Of a DNA stretch of 21,107 nt, positions 6,639-13,270 are shown piece by piece. The stretch covers positions 1 through 21,107 of the forward strand of contig FR891337.1 of the NCBI GenBank assembly GCA_000435335.1. The letters are read 5' to 3'. This stretch comes from Clostridium sp. CAG:964 (GTDB lineage: Bacteria > Bacillota > Clostridia > Oscillospirales > Acutalibacteraceae). Every line of letters starts with the position of its first letter. Positions within the stretch are counted from its first letter, which is position 1. The translations under genes were made by a program, and so were the position numbers. The notes below the pieces were generated by a model. The model did not search any database. It was given only the letters and a program-made list of their open reading frames with translations, and was not told where the DNA came from.

Positions 6639-7577
6639 ATGGCACTTGATAGATTGATTGAAAAAATTGTAGAAAAGCAAAACCCTACAGTAGCAGGCTT
6701 AGACCCAAAGCTTAGCTATATTCCTGATTTTATTAAGGAGGAGGCCTTTGCAAAGTACGGTAAAACACTTGAGGGTGCGGCAGAGGCAATTTTAGTGTAT
6801 AACAAAGCACTTATTGACGCTTTATGCGACATTGTACCGGCTGTAAAGCCGCAGGCTGCATACTATGAAATGTATGGCTGGCAGGGCGTAAGAGCTCTTA
6901 CAGAAACCATTGCCTACGCTAAGTCAAAGGGTATGTTTGTTATTACAGACGGCAAAAGAAATGACATTGGCACTACAATGGAGGCATATGCTACCGCTCA
7001 TCTGGGTGTAACAGATGTTGATGGCACAGAGGCTGCAGCCTTTGGTGCCGACGCACTTACAGTGAACGGTTACTTAGGTGCAGACGGCATTGTGCCGGTA
7101 ATTAATGTTTCAAAGAAAATGGATACAGGTATGTTTGTGCTTGTTAAGACCTCAAACCCAAGCTCGGGCGAACTGCAAAACCTGGAGCTTGAAGGTTCTG
7201 AAACAATATATCTTCATATGGGCAACCTTTGTGAAGAGTGGGGCAAAGAGCTTATGGGTAAGTACGGTTATTCGGGCGTTGGTGCTGTTGTTGGTGCTAC
7301 ATACCCACAGCAGCTTACAGAGCTTAGAAAAGAGCTTACACATACATTCTTCTTAGTACCCGGCTATGGTGCTCAGGGCGGCACAGCTAAGGATATTGCC
7401 GGAGCATTTGACAGCAACGGCTTAGGCGCAATAGTAAACTCATCAAGAGGCATTATGTGTGCTTGGCAGAAGGAAGACGGCTGTAAGCCGGAGAATTTTG
7501 CCGCTGCCGCAAGGAGAGAGGCAGAGAAAATGAAAAAGCTTCTTACCGATGTAACAGGCGAAATCAAGCTTCCTTAA
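6639..7577 (+). CDS. pyrF: Orotidine 5'-phosphate decarboxylase (long type)
   Basis: PyrF decarboxylates OMP to UMP, the last step of de novo pyrimidine synthesis. With 312 residues it is of the longer subfamily 2 (TIGR02127-like), not the usual 230-240 residues. The signature FVITDGKRNDIG carries D104 and the catalytic K106. The N-terminal VAGLDPKLSYIPDF and the phosphate-binding VPGYGAQGG fit this subfamily, and SSRGIMCAW forms the late phosphate loop. ATG 6639 follows GGAGG (6630-6634). It lies 11 bases after pyrC, and the pair ends at the terminator 7643-7675. The orotate-making genes pyrD, pyrE and the early genes are not in the window, so the pathway genes are split in this genome. Confidence 0.97.
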   Translation: MALDRLIEKIVEKQNPTVAGLDPKLSYIPDFIKEEAFAKYGKTLEGAAEAILVYNKALIDALCDIVPAVKPQAAYYEMYGWQGVRALTETIAYAKSKGMFVITDGKRNDIGTTMEAYATAHLGVTDVDGTEAAAFGADALTVNGYLGADGIVPVINVSKKMDTGMFVLVKTSNPSSGELQNLELEGSETIYLHMGNLCEEWGKELMGKYGYSGVGAVVGATYPQQLTELRKELTHTFFLVPGYGAQGGTAKDIAGAFDSNGLGAIVNSSRGIMCAWQKEDGCKPENFAAAARREAEKMKKLLTDVTGEIKLP

Positions 7578-7642
7578 GTATTTTATAATTAAATTAAATT
7601 TTTGTTTGCCTTAATACAATTTTAAATAATTTTAATCAAGTT

Positions 7643-7675
7643 AAAAGGGGTACAGCTTTGTTCTGTACCTTTTTT
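7643..7675 (+). terminator. Intrinsic terminator after pyrF
   Basis: AAAAGGGGTACAG (7643-7655) pairs with CTGTACCTTTTTT (7663-7675), two pairs being G-U, around a 7-base loop. The T run is part of the stem base, as in A-tract/T-tract terminators. It ends the unit begun at 4003. Confidence 0.85.
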
Positions 7676-7983
7676 AATTATCGGTTAAGCAGGCTTATTA
7701 AGTTTGATGCAACTTAAAAATATTCAACTGTTTTGTATTATATGGCTTTACTTTTGAAATAAGTTTTTTAACTCAGCTGTAAAAAAGAGAAGCAGAGATA
7801 TTAGCCTTATGAATATCACAAGCTGACTATGCCGTCTATATAGATATTATTTTGCTTGTGTATATAAAATAAAGGCTTGAATTTAAAACAGAGTAATATA
7901 GCCATTAATTTTTCTAAATTTAAGAATTAATAATTTATAAAACATTTTCGATATTTTATCGGATTTTTCCTATTGAGGTTACT
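7676..7983. other. AT-rich intergenic region before cca
   Basis: No gene is seen in these 308 bases. They hold the short inverted repeats TTTTTTA (7764-7770) / TAAAAAA (7780-7786) and CACAAGC (7817-7823) / GCTTGTG (7854-7860), with the perfect palindrome TCTATATAGA (7835-7844) inside the latter. Near the gene lies CGATA (7949-7953) / TATCG (7957-7961), followed by T-rich sequence. The cca promoter must be here, but no hexamer pair with proper spacing stood out. Confidence 0.5.
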
Positions 7984-9333
7984 ATGAACATTAAATTACC
8001 TAAAGATGTTATTTATATCTTACAACGCCTTGAAAACAGCGGCTATTCCGCCTATGTTGTAGGCGGGTGTGTGCGTGACGCACTTTTAGGCAATGCACCG
8101 CAGGATTGGGATATATGCACAAGTGCACTGCCACAGCAGGTTATAAATACTTTTTCCGATTACAGAGTTATAAAAACAGGGATAAAGCACGGTACAGTTA
8201 CATTAACGCTTAACAGCAATATGTACGAAATAACAACCTTCCGTACAGAAAAGGACTATTCGGATAACCGCCGCCCCGATACTGTAGAATTTGTTGCGGA
8301 TATTAAAGAGGATTTGTCAAGACGGGATTTTACGGTAAATGCAATGGCGTATAATCCGAAGCAGGGGCTTATTGACCTGTTTTTTGGACTTGACGATTTG
8401 GATATGAACATTATAAGAACAGTGGGTAACGCCGATGTTCGCTTTAATGAGGATGCTCTCAGAATACTTCGTGCACTGCGTTTTTCGGCAAAGCTGTGCT
8501 TTAATATTGAAAAAAGCACAGCGGCGTCTGTGCATCGCAACAAAGGCTTGCTTAACAATATTGCCGCAGAAAGAATTTTGGCTGAATTTAAGCAGCTTTT
8601 ACTTTCGGAAAATGCCGTAAATATTCTTCGTGAGTATTATGATGTAATATCCGTATTTATACCGGAAATCAGCCCGATGGTAGGCTTTTGTCAGTACAAC
8701 AGCTACCATTGCTATGATGTTTGGGAGCATACACTGCACGCACTTTCTTATGCAGACAATAATATAATAATAAGGCTGGCAGTGCTGTTTCACGATGTTG
8801 GCAAGCCACACAGCCTTACTTTTGACCAACAGGGAATAGGGCATTTTTACGGGCACTGCGTAAAAAGTGCAGAAATAACAGAAAATATACTAAAAAGGCT
8901 ACGCTGCGATACAAAAACAATAAAAACAGTGGTTGAACTGGTGAAAAACCACGACAGGATTATTTCTGCAAATAGCAGGTCGGTCAAGAAAGCCGCACTG
9001 TATTTAGGCTCGGAGGAAATGACGAGGCTCTTAATTGCCGTAAAAAAATGTGACGCATACGGTCAGTCTCCAAAGCTGTTCCGACAACGCCTAGAGGAGC
9101 TTAACGAAATTGAGGATATTTTAAACAGTCTTATAGCAAATAATAAAATTTTATTTTCAGTAAAAGAACTGAAAATTAACGGTAATGATTTAATTAATAT
9201 GGGAGTTAAAGACGGTCGTGTTGTTGGTGCGATTTTAAATTCGCTGTTAAAATCGGTAAACGATGAAAATATTGACAATATCTACAGCTCTCTTGTAAAG
9301 GCAGCCATGAAGTGTATGGAAAAATATTTGTAA
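7984..9333 (+). CDS. cca: CCA-adding tRNA nucleotidyltransferase with HD domain
   Basis: The 449-residue enzyme adds or repairs the 3' CCA end of tRNAs from CTP and ATP. It is a class II nucleotidyltransferase: GGCVRD (27-32) binds the nucleotide, D41-W-D43 binds metal, and RRDFTVNAMAYN follows. FNEDALRILRALRFSAK is the family's neck motif, and a HD phosphohydrolase domain contains HDVGKP (H270, D271). The HD domain can carry phosphatase or phosphodiesterase activity in relatives, or may only be structural. Some bacteria split the job between CC- and A-adding enzymes, and sequence alone cannot fully exclude that. ATG 7984 has GAGG at 7976-7979. It is monocistronic: a gap with no promoter shared with pyrF before it and a strong terminator at 9378-9426 after it. 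Confidence 0.93.
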   Translation: MNIKLPKDVIYILQRLENSGYSAYVVGGCVRDALLGNAPQDWDICTSALPQQVINTFSDYRVIKTGIKHGTVTLTLNSNMYEITTFRTEKDYSDNRRPDTVEFVADIKEDLSRRDFTVNAMAYNPKQGLIDLFFGLDDLDMNIIRTVGNADVRFNEDALRILRALRFSAKLCFNIEKSTAASVHRNKGLLNNIAAERILAEFKQLLLSENAVNILREYYDVISVFIPEISPMVGFCQYNSYHCYDVWEHTLHALSYADNNIIIRLAVLFHDVGKPHSLTFDQQGIGHFYGHCVKSAEITENILKRLRCDTKTIKTVVELVKNHDRIISANSRSVKKAALYLGSEEMTRLLIAVKKCDAYGQSPKLFRQRLEELNEIEDILNSLIANNKILFSVKELKINGNDLINMGVKDGRVVGAILNSLLKSVNDENIDNIYSSLVKAAMKCMEKYL

Positions 9334-9377
9334 TAATTAGGCAGTGCATTGAAAAAATAGATAAAAAACAATATATT

Positions 9378-9426
9378 TAGAGCAAAATTTTGTGGTATTT
9401 ACTGCAAAAATTTGCTCTATTTTTTT
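9378..9426 (+). terminator. Intrinsic terminator after cca
   Basis: AGAGCAAA plus TTTT on the left arm (from 9379) pairs with AAAA plus TTTGCTCT on the right (to 9418), with a single A-A mismatch. The stem can continue into GTGG/CTGC around a TATTTA loop. Seven T follow (9420-9426). Confidence 0.85.
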
Positions 9427-9446
9427 GTGTAGTTTTTCACAAAAAG

Positions 9447-9463
9447 GTTACACAACTGTTACA
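9447..9463 (-). promoter_or_regulatory. Predicted WalR (YycF) box 1 upstream of the wall hydrolase
   Basis: The plus strand reads GTTACA-CAACT-GTTACA, which on the minus strand is TGTAAC-N5-TGTAAC. This is an exact fit to the known WalR consensus TGTWAH-N5-TGTWAH. It lies about 85 bases upstream of the -35 hexamer, an upstream activator-like place. Confidence 0.6.
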
Positions 9464-9547
9464 GATAATTGTCGTATTTGTGTAAAAAAACCTTAGATAA
9501 AGGGAGTTAGAGCTATTTTAGGGCGGTAACAAACGGTTACAGCAAAC

Positions 9548-9576
9548 TTTACAAAATTGTAACCATATTGTAAAAT
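9548..9576 (+). promoter_or_regulatory. Promoter of the Ig-repeat wall hydrolase
   Basis: TTTACA (9548-9553), a 17-base spacer and TAAAAT (9571-9576) each differ from the SigA consensus hexamers by one base. The transcript would begin near 9583 with a leader of about 60 bases. WalR box 2 lies in the spacer and overlaps the -10. Confidence 0.65.
9558..9574 (+). promoter_or_regulatory. Predicted WalR (YycF) box 2 inside the promoter
   Basis: TGTAAC-CATAT-TGTAAA fits TGTWAH-N5-TGTWAH exactly on the plus strand. It covers the promoter spacer and the start of the -10, a place where a bound regulator would more likely block RNA polymerase. Further half-sites lie nearby (GTTACA 9536-9541, GTAAC 9526-9530). 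Confidence 0.6.
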
Positions 9577-9606
9577 AGACACATTCCAATAAACAGAAAA
9601 CTATTT

Positions 9607-9634
9607 AAAGGAGTGAAAAGGGCTTTATGCCCTT
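9607..9634 (+). promoter_or_regulatory. Ribosome site separated from the start by a hairpin
   Basis: The only strong ribosome site before the hydrolase gene is AAAGGAG (9607-9613), 29 bases from ATG 9643, too far for normal use. Between them AAGGGC (9618-9623) and GCCCTT (9629-9634) form a 6-bp stem with loop TTTAT. Folding would cut the effective spacing to about 12 bases. An ATG at 9627 in the loop opens an overlapping 33-codon frame in another phase. Confidence 0.45.
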
Positions 9635-9642
9635 GAACGGTT

Positions 9643-11205
9643 ATGAAAATTTCAAGCAAGATTACATCAATATTATTAATTGCGGCGCTGTCTGTTGGCG
9701 GCAGTGCATTTGCGGCATCGGCGATTGATGCAGAAAACAGTACAGAAATTAATTCAAGCAGCAAGGCTGCTGTTTATGCAGAAGCCTCGTTTGACGCTTC
9801 ATCGAAAATTAAGGCTGACGAAGCTGCAACACACCCTGTAGCTACCGGTACGGCTCATATTTCAAGAAAAAAGCTAACTCTTGGTGTGGGTGAAGGCTTT
9901 AAGCTGAATGCCACTGTTAAAAATACTAACGCTCCGTCACAAGCTCTTAGTTGGCATTCTTCTAATAAAGCAGTTCTTACCGTAACAGCCGCCGGTAATG
10001 TTAAGGCTGTAAAGGCAGGCACAGCAGTTGTTACTGTAAGGCTCAAGAACGGCAGCAGTGCAAGCTGTACTGTTACGGTAAAGAAAGCACCTACAAGTAT
10101 TTCTTTAAACAAAAAAAGAATTACCCTAGGCGTTGGCGAGGTGTTTGACCTTAATTCCTCCTTGCCAAGCGGCTGCGGTGCATACAGCATAAAATACTAT
10201 TCAAACAATTCAAGCGTTGCTTCCGTAAAGGCAGCAGGCGGTCTTGTTACAGCTAAAAGAGCGGGTACAGCGGTTATTACAGCAAAAACCTATAACGGCA
10301 AGGCTGTAAGATGTAATGTAACGGTTAAGAAAGCACCAAATAAAATTTCATTAAACAAAACAAGCCTCACATTGGGTGTTGGCGAAAGGTACGATCTTAA
10401 CAGCTCACTTCCAAAGGGAACAGCTGCATACAAGGTTTTGTACAGCACAAGCAAGGCAGGTGTTGCCGATGTAAAATCGGCAGGCGGTCTTGTTACTGCA
10501 AAAAGAGCCGGCACGGCGGTTATTACTGCTGTAACCTACAATGGCAAAAAGGTAAGCTGTAGGATAACAGTTAAAAATGCACCGAATAAAATCTCACTGA
10601 ATAAAAAAAGCCTGTCACTAAACAAGCAAGGAAAATTTGACCTTAATTCATCACTTCCAAAGGGTACGGCTTCACACAGCGTTGTGTATTCCTCGAGCAA
10701 TCCGAAGGTTGCAGAGGTTAAATCGGCAGGCGGGTTTATTACTGCAAAATCAGCGGGTACAGCAGTTATTACAGCAAAAACCTACAACGGCAAAACAGCT
10801 AAGTGTACCGTAAAGGTTTCAAACGCATCATACACACAGGACGACCTCTACTGCTTGGCGGCTGTTATTTGGCAGGAGGCCGGTGCGTCCTACTGCAGTG
10901 ACCGTCTACAGCTGTTGGTTGCAAATGTAGTTATGAATCATGTGGAATCGCCTTATTTCCCTAACACAATCAGGGGAGTTATTACACGAAAGGGAGCTTA
11001 CGGAAGAATGTACTGGGATGGTGTTTCTATTCCAAGGGCAAACGATCCTATTACAAAGGCCGCTATTAACAGATGCTATGCAAACGCTAAAAAAATACTG
11101 GAGGGCTACAGAATATTGCCTTCAAGCGTTATTTATCAGGCAGGCTTTGTTCAAGGCTCCAGTGTATATACCTACGAAGAGGGAATGTACTTCTGTTATC
11201 AATAA
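9643..11205 (+). CDS. Exported cell-wall hydrolase with four Ig-like (BIG2) repeats
   Basis: The 520-residue protein has a signal peptide (about 1-24, AFA before the cut). Four bacterial Ig-like domains of 82 residues each follow (67-394), carrying the BIG2 patterns LTLGVGE and AGTAVITAKTYNGK. The C-terminal domain (about 400-520) is of the SleB/CwlJ hydrolase type (Hydrolase_2). WQEAG there contains E412 at the place of the catalytic glutamate, and FPNTIRGVI plus the closing YEEGMYFC fit the family. Such enzymes cut peptidoglycan, often as lytic transglycosylases. SleB and CwlJ act on spore cortex, but this domain also occurs in vegetative wall enzymes. The Ig repeats would act as wall-side spacer or binding modules. 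It has its own promoter with WalR-like boxes and its own terminator, which favours a growth-linked role. Confidence 0.88.
   Translation: MKISSKITSILLIAALSVGGSAFAASAIDAENSTEINSSSKAAVYAEASFDASSKIKADEAATHPVATGTAHISRKKLTLGVGEGFKLNATVKNTNAPSQALSWHSSNKAVLTVTAAGNVKAVKAGTAVVTVRLKNGSSASCTVTVKKAPTSISLNKKRITLGVGEVFDLNSSLPSGCGAYSIKYYSNNSSVASVKAAGGLVTAKRAGTAVITAKTYNGKAVRCNVTVKKAPNKISLNKTSLTLGVGERYDLNSSLPKGTAAYKVLYSTSKAGVADVKSAGGLVTAKRAGTAVITAVTYNGKKVSCRITVKNAPNKISLNKKSLSLNKQGKFDLNSSLPKGTASHSVVYSSSNPKVAEVKSAGGFITAKSAGTAVITAKTYNGKTAKCTVKVSNASYTQDDLYCLAAVIWQEAGASYCSDRLQLLVANVVMNHVESPYFPNTIRGVITRKGAYGRMYWDGVSIPRANDPITKAAINRCYANAKKILEGYRILPSSVIYQAGFVQGSSVYTYEEGMYFCYQ
9841..10824 (+). repeat. Four tandem 246-base Ig-domain repeats
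   Basis: Copies start at 9841, 10087, 10333 and 10579, each exactly 246 bases (82 codons). Copies 2 to 4 are closest, sharing LNSSLP and AGTAVIT at nearly identical positions. Copy 1 is more diverged but keeps the same length. Each copy carries a Cys just before its last strand, as in CTVTVKK. Such repeats may recombine and vary in number between strains. Confidence 0.9.
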
Positions 11206-11225
11206 TAAATTTAAGCATTAATTAT

Positions 11226-11263
11226 AAAATCGGCACTGTATATGAAGGCAGTGTCGATTTTTT
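11226..11263 (+). terminator. Intrinsic terminator after the wall hydrolase
   Basis: AAAATCGGCACTG (11226-11238) pairs with CAGTGTCGATTTT (11249-11261), one pair being G-U, around a 10-base loop, followed by more T. It ends the hydrolase transcript 20 bases after the stop. Confidence 0.88.
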
Positions 11264-11331
11264 GCTCTTTGAACTTTATCGTAAAATATAGATATATTTA
11301 TGTGCCTATCCTCACTTATTCAACATATTAC

Positions 11332-11360
11332 TTGAAGAACTGTTAAAGTTGTGTTATTAT
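11332..11360 (+). promoter_or_regulatory. Promoter of the miaB-mutSL-miaA operon
   Basis: TTGAAG (11332-11337), a 17-base spacer and TATTAT (11355-11360) lie about 35 bases before the miaB start and after the terminator at 11226-11263. The spacer holds TGTTAA-AGTTG-TGTTAT (11341-11357), which also fits the WalR consensus but is AT-rich enough to be chance. Confidence 0.55.
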
Positions 11361-11395
11361 ATAGTGAAATGTTTTTATGATAGGGGAAGTTTTGT

Positions 11396-12802
11396 TTGCA
11401 AAAGGTCAATGAAATAAAAAATATGGATTGCGATTTTATACCGCTGGTTGCACAGGTTATGGAAATAAGAAAAAGAGGAGATGTTCCTCTGGCTTATATA
11501 AGAACCTACGGCTGTCAGCAAAATGTTGCAGACAGTGAGCAGGTAAAGGGCTTGTTGTCACAAATGGGCTATGAGTTTACCGACAAGCCGGACGATGCAG
11601 ACTTTATTCTGTTTAACACCTGTGCCGTCAGAGAACACGCCGAGGACAGAGTTTTTGGCAATGTAGGTGCACTGAAGGCACTTAAAAGAAAGCACCCGTC
11701 AATACTTATAGCCTTGTGCGGCTGTATGATGGAGCAGGAGCATATTGCAAACCGCATTTATAAGAGCTTTCCTTTTGTTGGTCTTGTATTTGGTACTAAC
11801 TACATACACGAGCTGCCGCAGCTCCTTTATAACTGTTTGGTAAACGGCAAGCGTTTGGTAGTAAGAGGAAATAAGGATACAACAATTTATGAAAACATTC
11901 CTACAAGGCGTGACGGTACATTTAAGGGCTGGCTGCCTATTATGTATGGTTGCGATAATTTTTGCACATACTGTATTGTACCCTATGTTCGTGGCAGAGA
12001 AAGAAGCCGAAACCCCGAAAATATCCTTAAAGAGGCAAAACAGCTTGTAGAAAACGGCTACAAGGACATAACACTGCTTGGTCAAAATGTAAATTCCTAC
12101 GGCAAGGGCTTGCCGCAGGAAAACAAAATGACCTTTGCACAGCTTATAGGCGAGATAGATAAGCTGGAGGGAGACTATTGGCTTCGCTTTATGACCTCTC
12201 ACCCAAAGGATTGTTCAAAGGAGCTTATTGACACCATTGCACAGTCAAAGCATATATCTACTCATTTGCATTTGCCGTTCCAAAGCGGAAGTGACAGAAT
12301 TCTAAAGCAAATGAACAGACACTATGACAGGGCAAAGTACCTTGAAATTGTAAGGTATGCAAAGGAAAAAATACCGAATCTTTCTTTAACAAGCGATATA
12401 ATTGTAGGCTTCCCGGGTGAAACCTACGAGGATTTCAAGGAAACTCTCTCTCTTGTAAAAGAGGTTGGCTTTACCTCGCTCTTTACTTTTATATACTCAC
12501 CTCGAGAGGGAACACCGGCTGCTAAAATGGACGACCCTGTTTCATACCAGGAAAAAAACAAGTGGTTCCAAGAGCTGCTTGCTTTGCAGGAGAGCATTTC
12601 TGCGGAGCGTTGTGCCTCAATGGTAGGCAGCAGCTGCAAGGTGCTTGTAGAGGGTGTAACAGCCAAAGAAAATATACTGCAAACCAGAACATCGGGCAAT
12701 ATTATTGTTGAGGCTGAGGGCGATAGCTCACTTATAGGTACATTCCAAAATGTAGAAATTACAAGTGCACGCAACTGGATACTAAAAGGAAAAATTATTT
12801 AA
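11396..12802 (+). CDS. miaB: tRNA-2-methylthio-N6-dimethylallyladenosine synthase
   Basis: MiaB is a radical-SAM methylthiotransferase that turns i6A37 into ms2i6A37 in tRNAs reading UNN codons, working after MiaA, whose gene lies later in this operon. The 468-residue protein has an N-terminal UPF0004 domain with the auxiliary cluster ligands C40 (in YGCQQN), C76 (in FNTCAVRE) and C110. A radical-SAM domain follows with C186-x3-C190-x2-C193 (YGCDNFCTYCIVPYVRG), and a TRAM-like RNA-binding end (about 400-468) closes it. The QN-x-ADSE context is MiaB-type rather than MtaB or RimO. The start is TTG 11396, with AGGGGAAG (11382-11389) at proper spacing. The family's N-terminal extension supports it over an internal ATG. 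It is the first gene of the long operon, 15 bases before the YlbF/YmcA family gene. Confidence 0.96.
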   Translation: MQKVNEIKNMDCDFIPLVAQVMEIRKRGDVPLAYIRTYGCQQNVADSEQVKGLLSQMGYEFTDKPDDADFILFNTCAVREHAEDRVFGNVGALKALKRKHPSILIALCGCMMEQEHIANRIYKSFPFVGLVFGTNYIHELPQLLYNCLVNGKRLVVRGNKDTTIYENIPTRRDGTFKGWLPIMYGCDNFCTYCIVPYVRGRERSRNPENILKEAKQLVENGYKDITLLGQNVNSYGKGLPQENKMTFAQLIGEIDKLEGDYWLRFMTSHPKDCSKELIDTIAQSKHISTHLHLPFQSGSDRILKQMNRHYDRAKYLEIVRYAKEKIPNLSLTSDIIVGFPGETYEDFKETLSLVKEVGFTSLFTFIYSPREGTPAAKMDDPVSYQEKNKWFQELLALQESISAERCASMVGSSCKVLVEGVTAKENILQTRTSGNIIVEAEGDSSLIGTFQNVEITSARNWILKGKII

Positions 12803-12817
12803 TTGGAGGAAATTAAA

Positions 12818-13222
12818 ATGGATATGATCGAACTGGCAAGAGAAATCGGCAAGCAAATACAGCAGGATTCTTCATACATCAATGTAAAGGCTGCAGAGCA
12901 GGCCTGCGACGAGGATAAAAACCTACAGCAGCAAATTGCGGATTTTAATATGAAAAGAATGACGCTTAGCCAAGAGTCAAACAAACAGCCTCGTGACGAC
13001 CAAAAGGTTGCAAAGCTTAACCAGGAATTAAGAGAGTGCTACGAAAAGGTTATGTCAAACGAAAATATGTCAGGCTACAACAACGCAAAGACAGAGCTTG
13101 ACCACAAGATTAAGCACATAATTGACATTATTACTATGAGTGCCGAGGGTGCAGACCCTGACACAGTACAGGAGCAAACCGACTGCGGACACGACTGCTC
13201 ATGCTGCAGCGGCTGTCACTGA
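12818..13222 (+). CDS. YlbF/YmcA (RicA/RicF) family protein with Cys-rich tail
   Basis: The 134-residue helical protein matches the YlbF/YmcA family. In Bacillus subtilis YlbF, YmcA and YaaT (RicF, RicA, RicT) form an iron-sulfur complex that affects RNase Y mRNA processing, competence, biofilms and sporulation. The gene follows miaB, exactly where ymcA (ricA) lies after ymcB (miaB) in B. subtilis, which makes RicA the nearest comparison. However, one family member here may serve both roles. The C-terminus has C123-x3-C127-x-C129-C130-x2-C133-H134, five Cys in the last twelve residues, suited to metal or Fe-S binding. The ATG at 12818 is used: GGAGGA (12805-12810) is its ribosome site. A TTG at 12803 in frame is part of that site region and not a likely start. 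Confidence 0.85.
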   Translation: MDMIELAREIGKQIQQDSSYINVKAAEQACDEDKNLQQQIADFNMKRMTLSQESNKQPRDDQKVAKLNQELRECYEKVMSNENMSGYNNAKTELDHKIKHIIDIITMSAEGADPDTVQEQTDCGHDCSCCSGCH

Positions 13223-13270
13223 TTTCCAGTGATATTAATATTTGAAAATAATTATTAAGAGGTGATTTTG

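Noticed and set aside
9536..9553. A third WalR-like pair, GTTACA and TTTACA
   Set aside because: The spacer is 6 bases instead of 5, and TTTACA already serves as the -35 hexamer, so only two boxes are claimed.
9841..10824. Direct repeats considered as a CRISPR array
   Set aside because: They are 246-base coding repeats of an Ig-like domain in one open frame, without short repeats and unique spacers.
11699..12202. Minus-strand open frame (167 codons) over miaB
   Set aside because: It is antisense to the radical-SAM region of miaB and does not look like a protein of any family.
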